Below are positions 10,244 through 19,800 of a stretch of 41,052 nt of DNA, piece after piece. Within the stretch, counting starts at the first letter, position 1; every line of letters starts with the position of its first letter. This DNA is from Candidatus Poseidonia sp. (GTDB taxonomy: Archaea; Thermoplasmatota; Poseidoniia; Poseidoniales; Poseidoniaceae), in NCBI GenBank assembly GCA_030827365.1, contig JAUREO010000013.1, positions 1-41,052 of the forward strand. Reading direction: 5' to 3'. Below the pieces are notes generated by a model. The model made no database searches. It was not told where the DNA came from and saw nothing but the letters and a program-made list of their open reading frames with translations. The position numbers and the translations under genes were made by a program.

Positions 10244-10567
10244 TCAATTCGTTTCGTCTTCATCAAATTTCCAGCCAGGTTTCCAAAATTCAAGATTATC
10301 CAACCAATTCAACCAATCATCTTCGTTGCAGGTCATGAGCATTTCTGCCCTATTTTCCAAACCTTTCATGTTGACTTTTGACAAAGTTCCTTGTTCATGC
10401 GAACGTTTCCATTCTAACCGGAAGAGTTCAATTTGTTCACGTCCATGTTCAGGTTCGTCGTAATGTCGTTCGCATGATTCGCGGAGTTCGGCCAATAAAA
10501 TCGTGTAAGTTTTGAGAATTGGGTCATTGGAATAGGTCTGCTTTTTAGACCAAAACTTCCACCACAT
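10244..10567 (-). CDS. Small soluble protein of unknown function
   Basis: This 107-residue protein is not recognised. It is rich in Trp and in charged residues, predicted mostly helical, and has no signal peptide or membrane segment; the start MWWKFWSKK is unusually tryptophan-rich. Near the C-terminus NWLDNLEFWKPGWKFDEDE repeats the aromatic and acidic character. It is the first gene of the minus-strand set that continues with the GST-like and FGE-like genes, and it is divergent from rlmH, with 78 bp between the two starts. The intact frame, tight neighbour spacing and normal composition support it as real. No function can be proposed. Confidence 0.6.
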   Translation of the reverse strand: MWWKFWSKKQTYSNDPILKTYTILLAELRESCERHYDEPEHGREQIELFRLEWKRSHEQGTLSKVNMKGLENRAEMLMTCNEDDWLNWLDNLEFWKPGWKFDEDETN

Positions 10568-10645
10568 GGGTGACTAACATTCTTCCACTCATTTGAGGAT
10601 TTTGTTCATCAAAGCAAGTATCAACCAGTTCGTCATCGCGACAAC

Positions 10646-11077
10646 ATGGGCCGAATTGTCCTTCATCATCACGGCCGCCTAAAAGAGAAATCAATTGTTG
10701 TACTCTACTCGATATACGAACAGAGATTGAAATCGCGAAGCATTAAAATTGAATTCCACTCAGAGAAGTTAGAAATTCAAGAATACTATGATCAAATATG
10801 TGCTCTTGACGGTGAGAAAATTTTTCTTGATGAACGGGGGGCGTTTAAATCATCATTTGAATTTGCAGATATGATCAAAATTTCAACCCTCGAGTCCAAA
10901 AACATCCATTTTTGCATAGGGCCCTTTGATGGGTGGCAAGGCGTTTTAACTGATAATGACCTAAAGTTGTCTCTATCGCCAATGACAATGACGCATGAAT
11001 TTACAGCAGTCCTCTTGTTGGAGCAAATATATCGGGCATTTGAAATTCTTCGAGGTTCAAATTATCACAAAGATTAG
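10646..11077 (+). CDS. rlmH: 23S rRNA pseudouridine-1915 N3-methyltransferase (SPOUT family)
   Basis: The 143-residue protein has the length and conserved blocks of RlmH, which uses S-adenosylmethionine to methylate the pseudouridine in helix 69 of the large-subunit rRNA. Visible features are LDERG (61-65), matching the family LDERGK block; FCIGPFDGWQG (89-99), matching the FVIGGADG knot-loop region with one Gly replaced by Pro; and a C-terminal MTHEFTAVLLLEQIYRAFEI..G.NYHK that matches HE..R.LL.EQIYRA..I..G.PYHK. The loop change and an N-terminus that differs from bacterial forms suggest a divergent archaeal branch. The ATG at 10646 has no convincing ribosome binding site, so the message may be leaderless. 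It heads a plus-strand gene run. Confidence 0.88.
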   Translation: MGRIVLHHHGRLKEKSIVVLYSIYEQRLKSRSIKIEFHSEKLEIQEYYDQICALDGEKIFLDERGAFKSSFEFADMIKISTLESKNIHFCIGPFDGWQGVLTDNDLKLSLSPMTMTHEFTAVLLLEQIYRAFEILRGSNYHKD

Positions 11078-11123
11078 GAACGGATTTTACAAATGATTTT
11101 GACCAAAAAGGTAGGAGATTGTT

Positions 11124-11879
11124 ATGCTCATTGAATCATTTGCAAATAAAAATGTGCTTTACATCGTTGTTTTTTCTATGGCATTGATTCTTACGATGTG
11201 GAGCCGCCATCAACCGTTTCCATCAATTTCCAAACGACTTGGAATCATTTCTTTTGGTTATCTCGGGTTACTCTTACTTGCTGAAACTGCACCAAGACCA
11301 ATGAAGTTGGAAGTTGTGTTACTTACCATGTTCGTATTTTCGGGTCTTGGAATTTGGGTTGGCATGTACCATCTATTGAAGACAAGACGCGATGTCATAA
11401 TTGCACCTATGTTCGGATTTTTATTTTGTATTTCAAGCACAGGCTTGGTCGTGAATCTTTGGGATCAATTGGAATCCGTCGAGCATTGGGTAGGGTTCCT
11501 CACACTTGGCGCCCTCTATTCAGGTCAGACGTGGTTGGTTTTCAGAGGTTTGTTAATTGGAAGACTACCTTTAGCTTGGAGTCAAGCAGGCTTTATCGCC
11601 TTATCTCGAGGGCAGTTGTACGGACCTCACGGAGCGATAGAATGCTTTGAAAAAGCATGGGATGCGGAGGAGGAACATCTCAATCCCATGGCATATTTTG
11701 CTTTGATGAACATACATACTTTTCTCCACAACGACGAAGAAATGATTCGATGGAGTGATTTACTCGACCTCTCAGGTGGCAAAGATGCGATTGATGAACA
11801 ATGGATTGAAGCGGTGGAGAAACATATTACCGTGTTAAGCAAAGCCTCTTTGGATGACACAACAGATACTAAAGAATGA
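11124..11879 (+). CDS. Multi-spanning membrane protein with C-terminal TPR-like helical segment
   Basis: The 251-residue protein has about five hydrophobic helices between residues 8 and 150. A soluble helical region follows (about 155-245) whose spacing (ALSRGQLYGPHGAIECFEKAWDAEEE, then NPMAYFALMNIHTFLHNDEE) looks like two tetratricopeptide-type helix pairs. No catalytic motif is visible. The start ATG follows TAGGAGATTGTT, a reasonable ribosome binding site. It lies 46 bp after rlmH and 57 bp before a second small membrane protein, so the three may be co-transcribed. A scaffolding or assembly role is possible for a TPR-bearing membrane protein but is inference; I do not recognise the family. 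Confidence 0.65.
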   Translation: MLIESFANKNVLYIVVFSMALILTMWSRHQPFPSISKRLGIISFGYLGLLLLAETAPRPMKLEVVLLTMFVFSGLGIWVGMYHLLKTRRDVIIAPMFGFLFCISSTGLVVNLWDQLESVEHWVGFLTLGALYSGQTWLVFRGLLIGRLPLAWSQAGFIALSRGQLYGPHGAIECFEKAWDAEEEHLNPMAYFALMNIHTFLHNDEEMIRWSDLLDLSGGKDAIDEQWIEAVEKHITVLSKASLDDTTDTKE

Positions 11880-11969
11880 TATTAAATTGATTCAAAGAAT
11901 ACAAGATTTAATAATCTTCAAGGTCGATTAACTATTGTGGATAAAAAAGGCAAGCGAGAGGATTGGTCT

Positions 11970-12221
11970 ATGCATACCATCATGTGGTATGCCGTTCTTG
12001 TTTGGTTTTCTGCGAGTTTGCTTTCCCAATCATTGTATCTTGCATTTTATCGTGAACCGTATGATGCAATGGTGCTGCTCAAAACACTCGGTCCGATTTA
12101 CTACTTTGTCTTCTTGATTGAAATTGTTATGTGGGTCACATTCTTCATTCTTGGCTTTTCAAAGATGAAATCATTCAAATCCCGGTCTGCTCCAGAATTC
12201 GTAAACTCAACAACGGTTTGA
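11970..12221 (+). CDS. Small two-helix membrane protein, unknown function
   Basis: This is an 83-residue protein with two strongly hydrophobic helices (about 5-22 and 38-62) and a basic C-terminal tail (KMKSFKSRS). I favour the ATG at 11970 because GAGAGGATT lies five bases upstream and the first helix begins immediately after. A GTG at 11937 would add eleven charged residues and has a TATA-like TTTAATAATC about 25 nt upstream, so a leaderless longer form is a real alternative. No family is recognised. It sits between the TPR-like membrane protein and the DUF2203 gene on the same strand. Confidence 0.55.
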   Translation: MHTIMWYAVLVWFSASLLSQSLYLAFYREPYDAMVLLKTLGPIYYFVFLIEIVMWVTFFILGFSKMKSFKSRSAPEFVNSTTV

Positions 12222-12308
12222 ATCGGTCGAATATTGTTCATTTGAAAACTGCCGATTCCATTCCGAATACACCGATGAATTCAAAGGCTGTCAAAATTAA
12301 GGGTTTTC

Positions 12309-12791
12309 GTGAATTCAAAGAAAGATGAGCCTTTTCTCTCCGGAATTCCAATGGATGTGGAACCCATTCATTTGGAACAGTTTTCGGAAGAATTGCCGAG
12401 ACAAGCCCGTTTGGTGAGTCTTGATGAAGCGAGAAATTCGTTGGAACAGGCTTCAAGCACAATGTGTATTCTCCAATCTCTCAGCGAAGAGGCACACGAC
12501 CTTACTGATGAATTGGAGATTTTATTGGAGCAGTTGGACATCAACGATGAACATGTTGTACAGGTTGCAGAGCAACTTGCTTGCCTGGTAGCACAATGGC
12601 AGGGATTGGTTGAAGAATTGGAATTGACAGGAGCAAGGATTGCTTCACTCGACCTCGGTCGGTTGGAATGGTATGGCATTGTGGATGGTACATTAGCCAT
12701 TTACTCTTGGATGATTGGTGAAGATGATATTGAATGGTATCATGATGTACATTGCAGTTTTCAAACCCGAAAACCCCTCATAGAAGCATGA
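12309..12791 (+). CDS. DUF2203 family protein
   Basis: The 160-residue protein matches the DUF2203 pattern: a helical first half beginning LVSLDEARNSLEQA, then GARIASLDLGRLEWYGIVDGTLAIYSW, where the family has G..VKDLD.GLVDFP...DGR.V.LCW, and a closing GEDDIEWYHDVHCSFQTRKPL, where it has GE..I.YWHD...GF.GR.PL. The family is widespread, including in archaea, and its biochemical function is unknown. The annotated start is a GTG at 12309; an ATG at 12351 would trim fourteen residues and still keep the whole conserved domain. The next gene, cobalamin adenosyltransferase, starts 22 bp downstream, suggesting co-transcription. Confidence 0.8.
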   Translation: MNSKKDEPFLSGIPMDVEPIHLEQFSEELPRQARLVSLDEARNSLEQASSTMCILQSLSEEAHDLTDELEILLEQLDINDEHVVQVAEQLACLVAQWQGLVEELELTGARIASLDLGRLEWYGIVDGTLAIYSWMIGEDDIEWYHDVHCSFQTRKPLIEA

Positions 12792-12813
12792 ATGTGGTAG
12801 ACTTGGTGAGGCT

Positions 12814-13509
12814 ATGGTTCGAATAGACCGAGTTCATACTGGAGCAGGCGATGCAGGAGATACATCGCTTGTCGATGGGACCCGAACTTCAAAATCAAAC
12901 CCCCGAATCCAAATCGTTGGGACACTCGATGAAGTCAACTCATGCATTGGTATCGTTTGCATGGAAACACATAGGCTGCCCTATCACTCTGATGGTGGTG
13001 ATAGCAGTTCAATTCAACGCGTTCAAATTATTGCATTACCTGCATTGCAACGAATTCAAAACGAACTTTTTGACCTCGGTGCCGAATTAGGCTGTGAAAT
13101 CAACAACATCCCTGAATATGTGACATTACTGGAGACATATCACTCTGATCTTTTACTTCATGAAATGGAAGCTTGGATTAAAGACACTCCGCCACTAACA
13201 AGTTTCATTCTACCCGGGGGTAGCCCCCCCGCAACATTTCTTCATCTGGCGCGGACGGTGACAAGACGATTGGAGCGACTCATCGTTCAATTGGAACGAG
13301 ATCAGCAAGGATCCATTCGCCCAATTGTTCTTCAATATGTCAATCGATTATCCGATTGGGTTTTTGTCCTTGGAAGGTGGATAAGTTCTACACTCGGCGA
13401 TAGTGAACCACTTTGGCTGCCGTTAAATCAACGACCTTCAGAAAAAGGCATCGTCGATATTTTAACTCAAATGAAGGCAAATGATGCTGATTTTGATGCT
13501 TTAGATTGA
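12814..13509 (+). CDS. ATP:cob(I)alamin adenosyltransferase, PduO/MMAB type
   Basis: The enzyme transfers adenosyl from ATP to cob(I)alamin, making coenzyme B12. At 231 residues it is longer than the usual 180-190. The N-terminal ATP site is VHTGAGDAGDTSLVDGTR (family TKTGD.G.T.L..G.R). Further matches are GTLDEVNSCIG, RIQNELFDLGAELG, FILPGGSPPATFLHLARTVTRRLER (family FILPGG...A..LH.ART..RR.ER) and YVNRLSDWVFVLGRW. The extra length comes from an insertion near residues 50-65 and a longer C-terminal tail. GGTGAGG lies directly before the ATG. The last 9 bp overlap the convergent Nudix gene. No other cobalamin gene is in the window, so this implies salvage or B12-dependent mutases elsewhere. 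Confidence 0.92.
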   Translation: MVRIDRVHTGAGDAGDTSLVDGTRTSKSNPRIQIVGTLDEVNSCIGIVCMETHRLPYHSDGGDSSSIQRVQIIALPALQRIQNELFDLGAELGCEINNIPEYVTLLETYHSDLLLHEMEAWIKDTPPLTSFILPGGSPPATFLHLARTVTRRLERLIVQLERDQQGSIRPIVLQYVNRLSDWVFVLGRWISSTLGDSEPLWLPLNQRPSEKGIVDILTQMKANDADFDALD

Positions 13510-13899
13510 ATGCAAAAACGCCTTTGCAGCTCGTACGACCTCAAGTGTTTCATCATGACTAATCAATTGGAAAGCGCTATCCCAATCGAGCCAAATGTAG
13601 CCACGATGTTCATGAGATAATGTAACATTTATTTCATCGGTTTCCGCAAGAAACCAATGGACTTCCTTCACTCTTTCTTTACCCTTGTAAGTGTAGGTAT
13701 ATGAGGTGGTTTTTTGGAAGCCATCAACGATTCGTATGTCTTCGATGCCTGTTTCTTCATAAAGTTCTCGTTTCATCGTTTCATCATACGGTTCATCCTT
13801 TTCCACATGCCCCTTTGGCAGGTCCCAATGACCTTGAGGATACTGCAAGAGCAAAACTGTTCCAAAGTTCACCAAGACAACACCACACGATGTCTCCAT
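13501..13899 (-). CDS. Nudix hydrolase, diadenosine tetraphosphatase-like
   Basis: From the ATG at 13899 the 132-residue protein holds a complete Nudix box: Gly30, Glu36, then RELYEETGI (44-52), matching G-x5-E-x7-REUxEExGU. It is preceded by HWDLPKGH, typical of Ap4A-type members. The likely substrate is a dinucleoside polyphosphate or another nucleoside diphosphate derivative. The frame stays open upstream to a GTG at 13968, and another GTG at 13920 lies just after the MMPL stop codon. I prefer 13899 because METSCGVVLV is the normal beginning of the family; the 13920 start (139 aa) is a fair alternative given its position right after the permease. The gene is downstream of and co-oriented with the permease, and its 3' end overlaps the adenosyltransferase gene. 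Confidence 0.88.
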   Translation of the reverse strand: METSCGVVLVNFGTVLLLQYPQGHWDLPKGHVEKDEPYDETMKRELYEETGIEDIRIVDGFQKTTSYTYTYKGKERVKEVHWFLAETDEINVTLSHEHRGYIWLDWDSAFQLISHDETLEVVRAAKAFLHSI

Positions 13900-13921
13900 G
13901 TGTTTCGGAAGTTCTCCCACT

Positions 13922-16252
13922 TCATTGATTTGACGGGTCGGTATCACCTTGGGTAACAAATTTTTCACGCTGGAAAATTTTCGGTGACCACCAGTTGAAT
14001 TTGCCCATCAAGCGCATGGTGGAAGGTACAACCAAAGCCCGAACCAAAGTGGCATCAATGAGAATAGCGAGTGCCAATCCCAAGCCAATTTGTTTCAGAA
14101 TAATAACCGAAGACAAGCCAAAGGCGCTGAATACCACCACCATGATGGCAGCAGCACCGGTGATGAGGCCCCCTGTTTTCTGCAGGCCGTTGGCCACGGC
14201 GAGCGTGTTATCGCCGGTTCGTTCCCATTCTTCATGAATACGGGATAACATCAGCACTTCGTAGTCCATAGAAAGTCCGAATACGATGCAGAACATAATG
14301 ACGGGGTTACCTGAATCAATAGGCTGGGCGGTGAAATTGAGCAGGCTTTCACCATATCCCCACTGGAACACCCAGACCAACATTCCGAATGAAGCCGAGA
14401 TGGACAAGATGTTCATGGCGATGGCCTTGATTGGGATGATGACCGAACGAACTTGGAAAAAAATCAACACACATGTAGCGATGAGGATGAAGGCCAGTGC
14501 TCGCGGAAGATTGTCGGCGATGGCGTCAAGATTGTCTGCATTGTAAGCGGCAAAGCCAGCGACCAACAAGCGGTCGTTCTCCCCATCAAACGCATCGAGA
14601 AAACCGTCCCGATGTTCTCGAATGTCCCCGACCATCATTCTGGAATCAACGTTGGTTTGAGCCCCCACCAATTGAAGAGAAATCATGGTGGCGTTGTCAC
14701 CCACCAAGGATGAACGCAAACTTTCTCGCATGGCAATTTGTTCAGCGGGGAGGAATTCATCTGGCGTGTGCCAGAATTGCAGTACCTCATCGACGTTCAT
14801 GGTAGGGGACGGCAATCCGACACCGATACCTCCTGACGTTCTTGAATCGTTGAGCAATTCGATGATGTAAGCGTGCTGAACCCGCAGGTTTGCTTCTGAA
14901 AGAGGGTCGGCTCCGTCGGTATCAATCACCAAGAAAATCGAGTTGGCTGCTTGGTCAGGCCAGTGTTCATCGATGCGTTCCATACCTTGTCTGGATTCGT
15001 CATCCGGAGGCAGAGCTTTCCAAGAGGAGAGGGAAAATTCAGCGTAGGCAAATGGCAAACCAGCACCGATCAACAACACCAATGTAGGAATCAGAACAGC
15101 CCAAGGTCGGTCCATGACTCGCTTAGCGATGCGTGCCCACATTCCATCGTCTTTGGCCGACATATCAAACGCATAGGGAATTTTTCCTTTGTTGACTCGA
15201 GGGCCCAACCAAGCCATTACCGCAGGTAGGACGATGGTCGAATAGATCATGGCAATTGAAACGGCGATTGTTCCCCCAATGCCAAGTGAAGGCAGCGAAG
15301 TGTTGGAAAAAAAGAGCATCCCCATGAGGCCGATAGCAACGGTGATGCCGGAATAGAAGACCGCTTTTCCTGCGGTCGCACAACTCATTGCCGTGGCGGT
15401 TCGAACATCGTGACCACGTTCCAATTCTTCTCTGAACCGATTGACAAGGAACAAGGAATAGTCAATTGACACCCCTATACCGATGAGAGAGACGATGTTC
15501 GTGGCATAAACGGTCACATCTGTGATGTTGGAGAGCAATACGGTCATTCCCACTGCTGCGATAAGCGTCCCTCCACCGATACCCATTGGAAGGATTGCCG
15601 CAATAAGCGAACCAAAAATGAGCCCTAAAATGATGAGTGTGAGCGGAATTGCAACAAGTTCGGCTTTGATGAGGTCATTTTTGATTCGGTCGTCAAAGGT
15701 CCAATCAATTGCAATACCATCGGTCTTCCATCCCTCAAATCCACTTTCGATTTCAATTGAATCGATGTGTTCGGTCATGATAGCTTTCGCCGCTTTACGG
15801 CTGGTAGCAAAGTTAACGGTATTGATAGCGTAATTGCCGTCGTCACTGCTGACGAATACATCATCTCTATCAACATCTTCAGCAAGCCAAGAGTAGTCAA
15901 TCGTCACATTAGGTTGATCTGCAAACGGTTTCAAGGCCGCCATCACAGCTTCTTGCCATGCATCACTGGAGTCGTTCAATGTAGGATGGTACACGAGGTA
16001 CCTGAACGTTTGTCCTCCGTCATCATCCTCGGTTCCGAATCGCTCGGAGATGAGTCGTCCTGCATTGACAGACTCTACATCGTCTTCACCGAATCCTTCT
16101 GCCCAATCTGCCCCAATGGACATGAGTCCACCCATGAGGATACACGATACAAGGCCAAAGGCCATCATCACCTTTCGATGGTCGTGGATGAACAAGCCGA
16201 GCCGGAAGAAGATGCGATTTTTGAGGACCTCAGGGTCTGTCGCACCTTCCAT
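13922..16252 (-). CDS. MMPL/RND-superfamily permease (12 membrane helices)
   Basis: The 776-residue protein has the duplicated RND plan. It has one helix at about 29-48, a soluble loop to about 200, five helices to about 370, a helix near 390, a second soluble loop, and five helices from about 585 to 760. The membrane halves carry the family motifs ISLIGIGVSIDYSLFLVNRFREE-type and VFGLSMDYEVLMLSRIHEEW, each with the Asp-Tyr pair of the proton-relay region (IDYSL and MDYEVL). MMPL proteins export lipids or hydrophobic molecules, and in archaea may act on membrane lipids or hopanoid-like compounds; the substrate cannot be read here. The ATG at 16252 has a TATA-like box 27 nt upstream and no ribosome binding site, suggesting a leaderless message. 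The Nudix gene follows directly. Confidence 0.92.
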   Translation of the reverse strand: MEGATDPEVLKNRIFFRLGLFIHDHRKVMMAFGLVSCILMGGLMSIGADWAEGFGEDDVESVNAGRLISERFGTEDDDGGQTFRYLVYHPTLNDSSDAWQEAVMAALKPFADQPNVTIDYSWLAEDVDRDDVFVSSDDGNYAINTVNFATSRKAAKAIMTEHIDSIEIESGFEGWKTDGIAIDWTFDDRIKNDLIKAELVAIPLTLIILGLIFGSLIAAILPMGIGGGTLIAAVGMTVLLSNITDVTVYATNIVSLIGIGVSIDYSLFLVNRFREELERGHDVRTATAMSCATAGKAVFYSGITVAIGLMGMLFFSNTSLPSLGIGGTIAVSIAMIYSTIVLPAVMAWLGPRVNKGKIPYAFDMSAKDDGMWARIAKRVMDRPWAVLIPTLVLLIGAGLPFAYAEFSLSSWKALPPDDESRQGMERIDEHWPDQAANSIFLVIDTDGADPLSEANLRVQHAYIIELLNDSRTSGGIGVGLPSPTMNVDEVLQFWHTPDEFLPAEQIAMRESLRSSLVGDNATMISLQLVGAQTNVDSRMMVGDIREHRDGFLDAFDGENDRLLVAGFAAYNADNLDAIADNLPRALAFILIATCVLIFFQVRSVIIPIKAIAMNILSISASFGMLVWVFQWGYGESLLNFTAQPIDSGNPVIMFCIVFGLSMDYEVLMLSRIHEEWERTGDNTLAVANGLQKTGGLITGAAAIMVVVFSAFGLSSVIILKQIGLGLALAILIDATLVRALVVPSTMRLMGKFNWWSPKIFQREKFVTQGDTDPSNQ

Positions 16253-16273
16253 GAAACAGCGGGCAAATCATGA

Positions 16274-16285
16274 GTTTATCAAAAA
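16274..16285 (-). promoter_or_regulatory. TATA-like box for the MMPL permease
   Basis: The minus strand reads TTTTTGATAAAC, centred about 27 nt before the ATG at 16252. It lies between the end of the four-helix membrane gene and the permease start, so the permease can be transcribed independently. Positional evidence only. Confidence 0.4.
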
Positions 16286-16303
16286 GTGCATTTCACCTTA
16301 GGA

Positions 16304-16783
16304 TTATAATACTTCGAAAATATACAAAAAACCGAGGAATGCGTGAATGAAAACGAGTATCATAACCAAGTCTGCAGCCCTTCCATGTTGCTTTTTTTGA
16401 AGTGCAAACGATTCTCCTTTTTCTTTTAAGTCAGCAGCTCGTCGGCCAAATCGTACCATGTAGTAGAGCAAGAACAGACCGATTGGGCCAGAAAATCCAT
16501 GAAGGCTTGATGGAATGAGGCTTTTCAGGATGCTTTCATTGTGGATGTGCGCATGAATTGCTCGAGCAACGAATGCAAGCAGCACAATCATGATGGCAAA
16601 AACGAGTAAGCGTTCTCCAAATTTTTGATGTTGGGCGACATATGTAGTCCGTTCTTCACCTTTGAATTGCAATTGTCTAGTTTTCCATGAATATTGCCAC
16701 CACATTGCGGTGATGAGAACAATAGCAAAAATTGGATGGAGCAGCAAGACAACGGTGGAGAAGATATCCATCTGATTCAGCAT
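16304..16783 (-). CDS. Four-helix membrane protein, DUF4079/cytochrome b561-like
   Basis: The protein has 159 residues with four predicted membrane helices (about 6-26, 52-74, 95-112 and 137-156). Histidines sit in or at the ends of helices (LHPIFAI, QHQKFGERLL, HAHIHNES, SLHGFSGP, FIHAFLG) in the way seen in DUF4079 and small cytochrome b-like proteins, where such residues can bind haem. The sequence similarity is moderate, so haem binding is an inference. It lies upstream of the MMPL permease with a 51-bp gap that includes a separate TATA-like box for the permease. It is divergent from the large PIN protein. Confidence 0.55.
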   Translation of the reverse strand: MLNQMDIFSTVVLLLHPIFAIVLITAMWWQYSWKTRQLQFKGEERTTYVAQHQKFGERLLVFAIMIVLLAFVARAIHAHIHNESILKSLIPSSLHGFSGPIGLFLLYYMVRFGRRAADLKEKGESFALQKKQHGRAADLVMILVFIHAFLGFLYIFEVL

Positions 16784-16896
16784 GACTATGACTCTTACCT
16801 ATGTTGATTTTGTGCTTGAGGAACATCATTGTCAAACTTTCATAGCGGTGGGTTGAAAACACACCGTTCCCGCGTTTAATTTAACGAGGTTATCCT

Positions 16897-19800
16897 ATGA
16901 TTGAACTTAGGATGGAACAATGCTTGAAGGAGGTATTGGGCTATCCAAAACAAAACAGGCTCAAAATCGCCGTGCGTTCTTCTTCATGGGAATTGCTCGA
17001 TAAGCCGCACAAAGGCATTCTTTCATTTGCAATGAATGAAGAAGAAGTACCACCCGAAGATGATGAAAAGAGTGCAGCAAGTCAACCCGCGCGCCATAGG
17101 GGCCGAAGGTTGAGAAATAAAAGCAGAGGACCAGCATCGGCAATGTCACCATTCGAATATCTTCCCGAATTAGATGAGATGGAGCAATTCGAATTATCAA
17201 CTGCATCGACCCTTGCAATCTTACTGATCCGAAAGCAGATGAATGACCAACAATGGAACGAGGATTTTGATGCCCTTGAACAAGTGATGAGAAACAATTG
17301 TCTTGAGAACGGAGTCCATCCGGTTTGGCATATGATTGCAGAAAAAACGAATTATCTTACTCAATTTTTGGCGTTTTCTAAGGTGAGACCAAAATCAGAA
17401 ACAGCCACAATTCAATTTGACGTTACTAAAGTTGCAATCAATCCAACGAAATCATCTCAAATTGTAGAATTGTTAACCCATGCCCTCGCTACAACAATGG
17501 ACGCAAACTTGCAAGTTGCTATGAATCGGTTGGTGAGTCAACTTCAGTCTTCTTCAGGTCAGGCAAGTAAAGTTGAACAACATTTACTTGAATTGAGTGG
17601 GGACCATAAATTCTTGAGCGTGGTCTTGAAATTTTTCATTCAAGATTCGCTTGATGACGAGGAACTTGCTTTTTTGCAGGGTTCAAAAAGTCAAGTCGCA
17701 AGACTATTGTATATTTATCATCAATTTCAGAACAAGGATTACTCTTCCTGGAAGGAAGTCATTGAATTCAATGGCGAAAATGAACTTCAGTTGTTCCTGC
17801 TTGAAACACTTTGGATGAATATTCCTGATGGGGCATCAGAACTTACTTCAGGACAACTTGAAGATGGCATCCAACGAATTCAAAACATTTCTCATGCGAA
17901 AGCCCAGACTGAAAAAATAAAATGGTGGAAAATGAGTGCTTTGCAAAAAGAAGGAGAAGGGAGTGTTGCATTAGAAGTGCTTCAGGACCTTTCGATAAGT
18001 TCAATGACTGATATCGATGCATTGTTGAAATTTCTTACAATTTTTCCACAAGAAGAAACGAGTTCTTGGCTTGAAAAATACTTGCATGTGATTGACGTCG
18101 ATGGGTTGAGCACAATTCTTGTTTCAAATCATTACAAAGGAGAATTACAATTGCACATCGCTCAGAAAATATTCGATACTCATGGGTTGGACTTTGAACA
18201 AGAACGAAGTTTTCTCTTGCAAGCATTTGTTTGTGGATTGGATTTTGACCGGCTGATTCAATTGTTTAATCTTGACCCTGTGCTAAGTATGTCGTATCCT
18301 TATGATGCGTTATTCTGCTATCATGCTACTCCATCAGGATTGTCAGTCAACAATGAAAAAAGGTTTCATGATTTAAGATTGCATTCTCTTCAAAGCTTAA
18401 ACGACTCCCAAAGACCAGATTATTTGTCAGATGCAACTGAAGAACTTCTTCTTCTCATGGAAGGAATTCAAAGCGAATCGAATGCATTAATGAAAACCTT
18501 GGGCAACAAGACTTACATCGATTTTTTACCAATTATCAACGCACTTCATCACGGTATAGCCGAAGTCAATATTCAACAACACCGATTAGAAGCTGTAAAA
18601 TTGAGGGTTGATAATACCGAAAATTTGTCAATTATTGAACGCCATTTGTTCAATGTGTTGTTTGCGACCATTTCTGTTAACAACATACGCCAATCGTTTC
18701 ACAATCGAATGGAAGACAATGATCAAAGAAAGGCTTTGTCAAGTATCGTCAAACAACCATATTTCACATTAACAATTTTACATACTCTTCAAGAACTCGT
18801 GTTAGATTATGATTTAGGAATTCCCGAATTGGTTGAATGGTATCAACGTTGGAGTCCCTCTTCCCCTTGGCAGACACTTTCAAGAGCTGCGCATCATGTA
18901 ACTCGAAATGAACAACTCAATGCTGCACGGGAATACAAACGAATTGCCGACCAGATACATCAAGTTCGAATTCAATCGAATCAAGGGAAACAAAGCGAGG
19001 AAGATGTGAGTTATTACATCGAGCAAGGCGTGTTCGGAATTGAACAAGAAATAGCATTGTACCGCAAAGCGCTCATCCATTACGCCCATGCAGAACACTG
19101 GTCCGAGGCTTTGGAATTACTTGAGAAGAATGCATCCCTAAAATCCGCTCTCACCAAACGCTTCCAACTTTACCTGCATGTATCGGATTTAGCCAGCCGT
19201 CAGCAATCCGGACCAGCAACTCGTCTTATTTTGAATCACGTTCAAAGGAAGCAAGAGGTGGCTGATGAACTTGATGATAATCAGCGATATCGAGAGACGT
19301 ATGACGAAGAGGAACTCGAAACATTGCGAAGTTACACAACAAGTCATGCCATTCACTTGCCAGAAAAACCGTTCAATGGTCGAGTGATAGCAGCACATAC
19401 AGAACTATCAAGGAAATTGTCGAGAAATAGGGATGAGTTTGAGCGAAGGTATCAAACACTTGCTAAGGAGAAAAAAATGGACACAATGGCTGTGTATTCA
19501 CTTGCGAAAGATGCAAGCCAAGAAAGTCCGTTAACTGGGTTAAAGATTCTCGAGAGAGCCCAATATCAAACCAACATCACTTCCAAACAACGCGATAGTT
19601 TACAGGCTGCTGAGTTGAATTTATTCAAATCCTATGAATCACAAATTGCGTTAAAGAACCGAAGTCAATTACGCCAATTAAATCTGAAACCACTTGTCAT
19701 CATCGATACCAACATTCTTGTGAATGCTCTCATCGAAGAGGTGTATGCACATCTCGGAATTATCGTTGGCCATCAACGTTCGACAATGAATCAAAGCGAT

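Noticed and set aside
15767..16273. Plus-strand frame of 168 codons
   Set aside because: It lies wholly antisense to the N-terminal region of the MMPL permease and has no recognisable domain.
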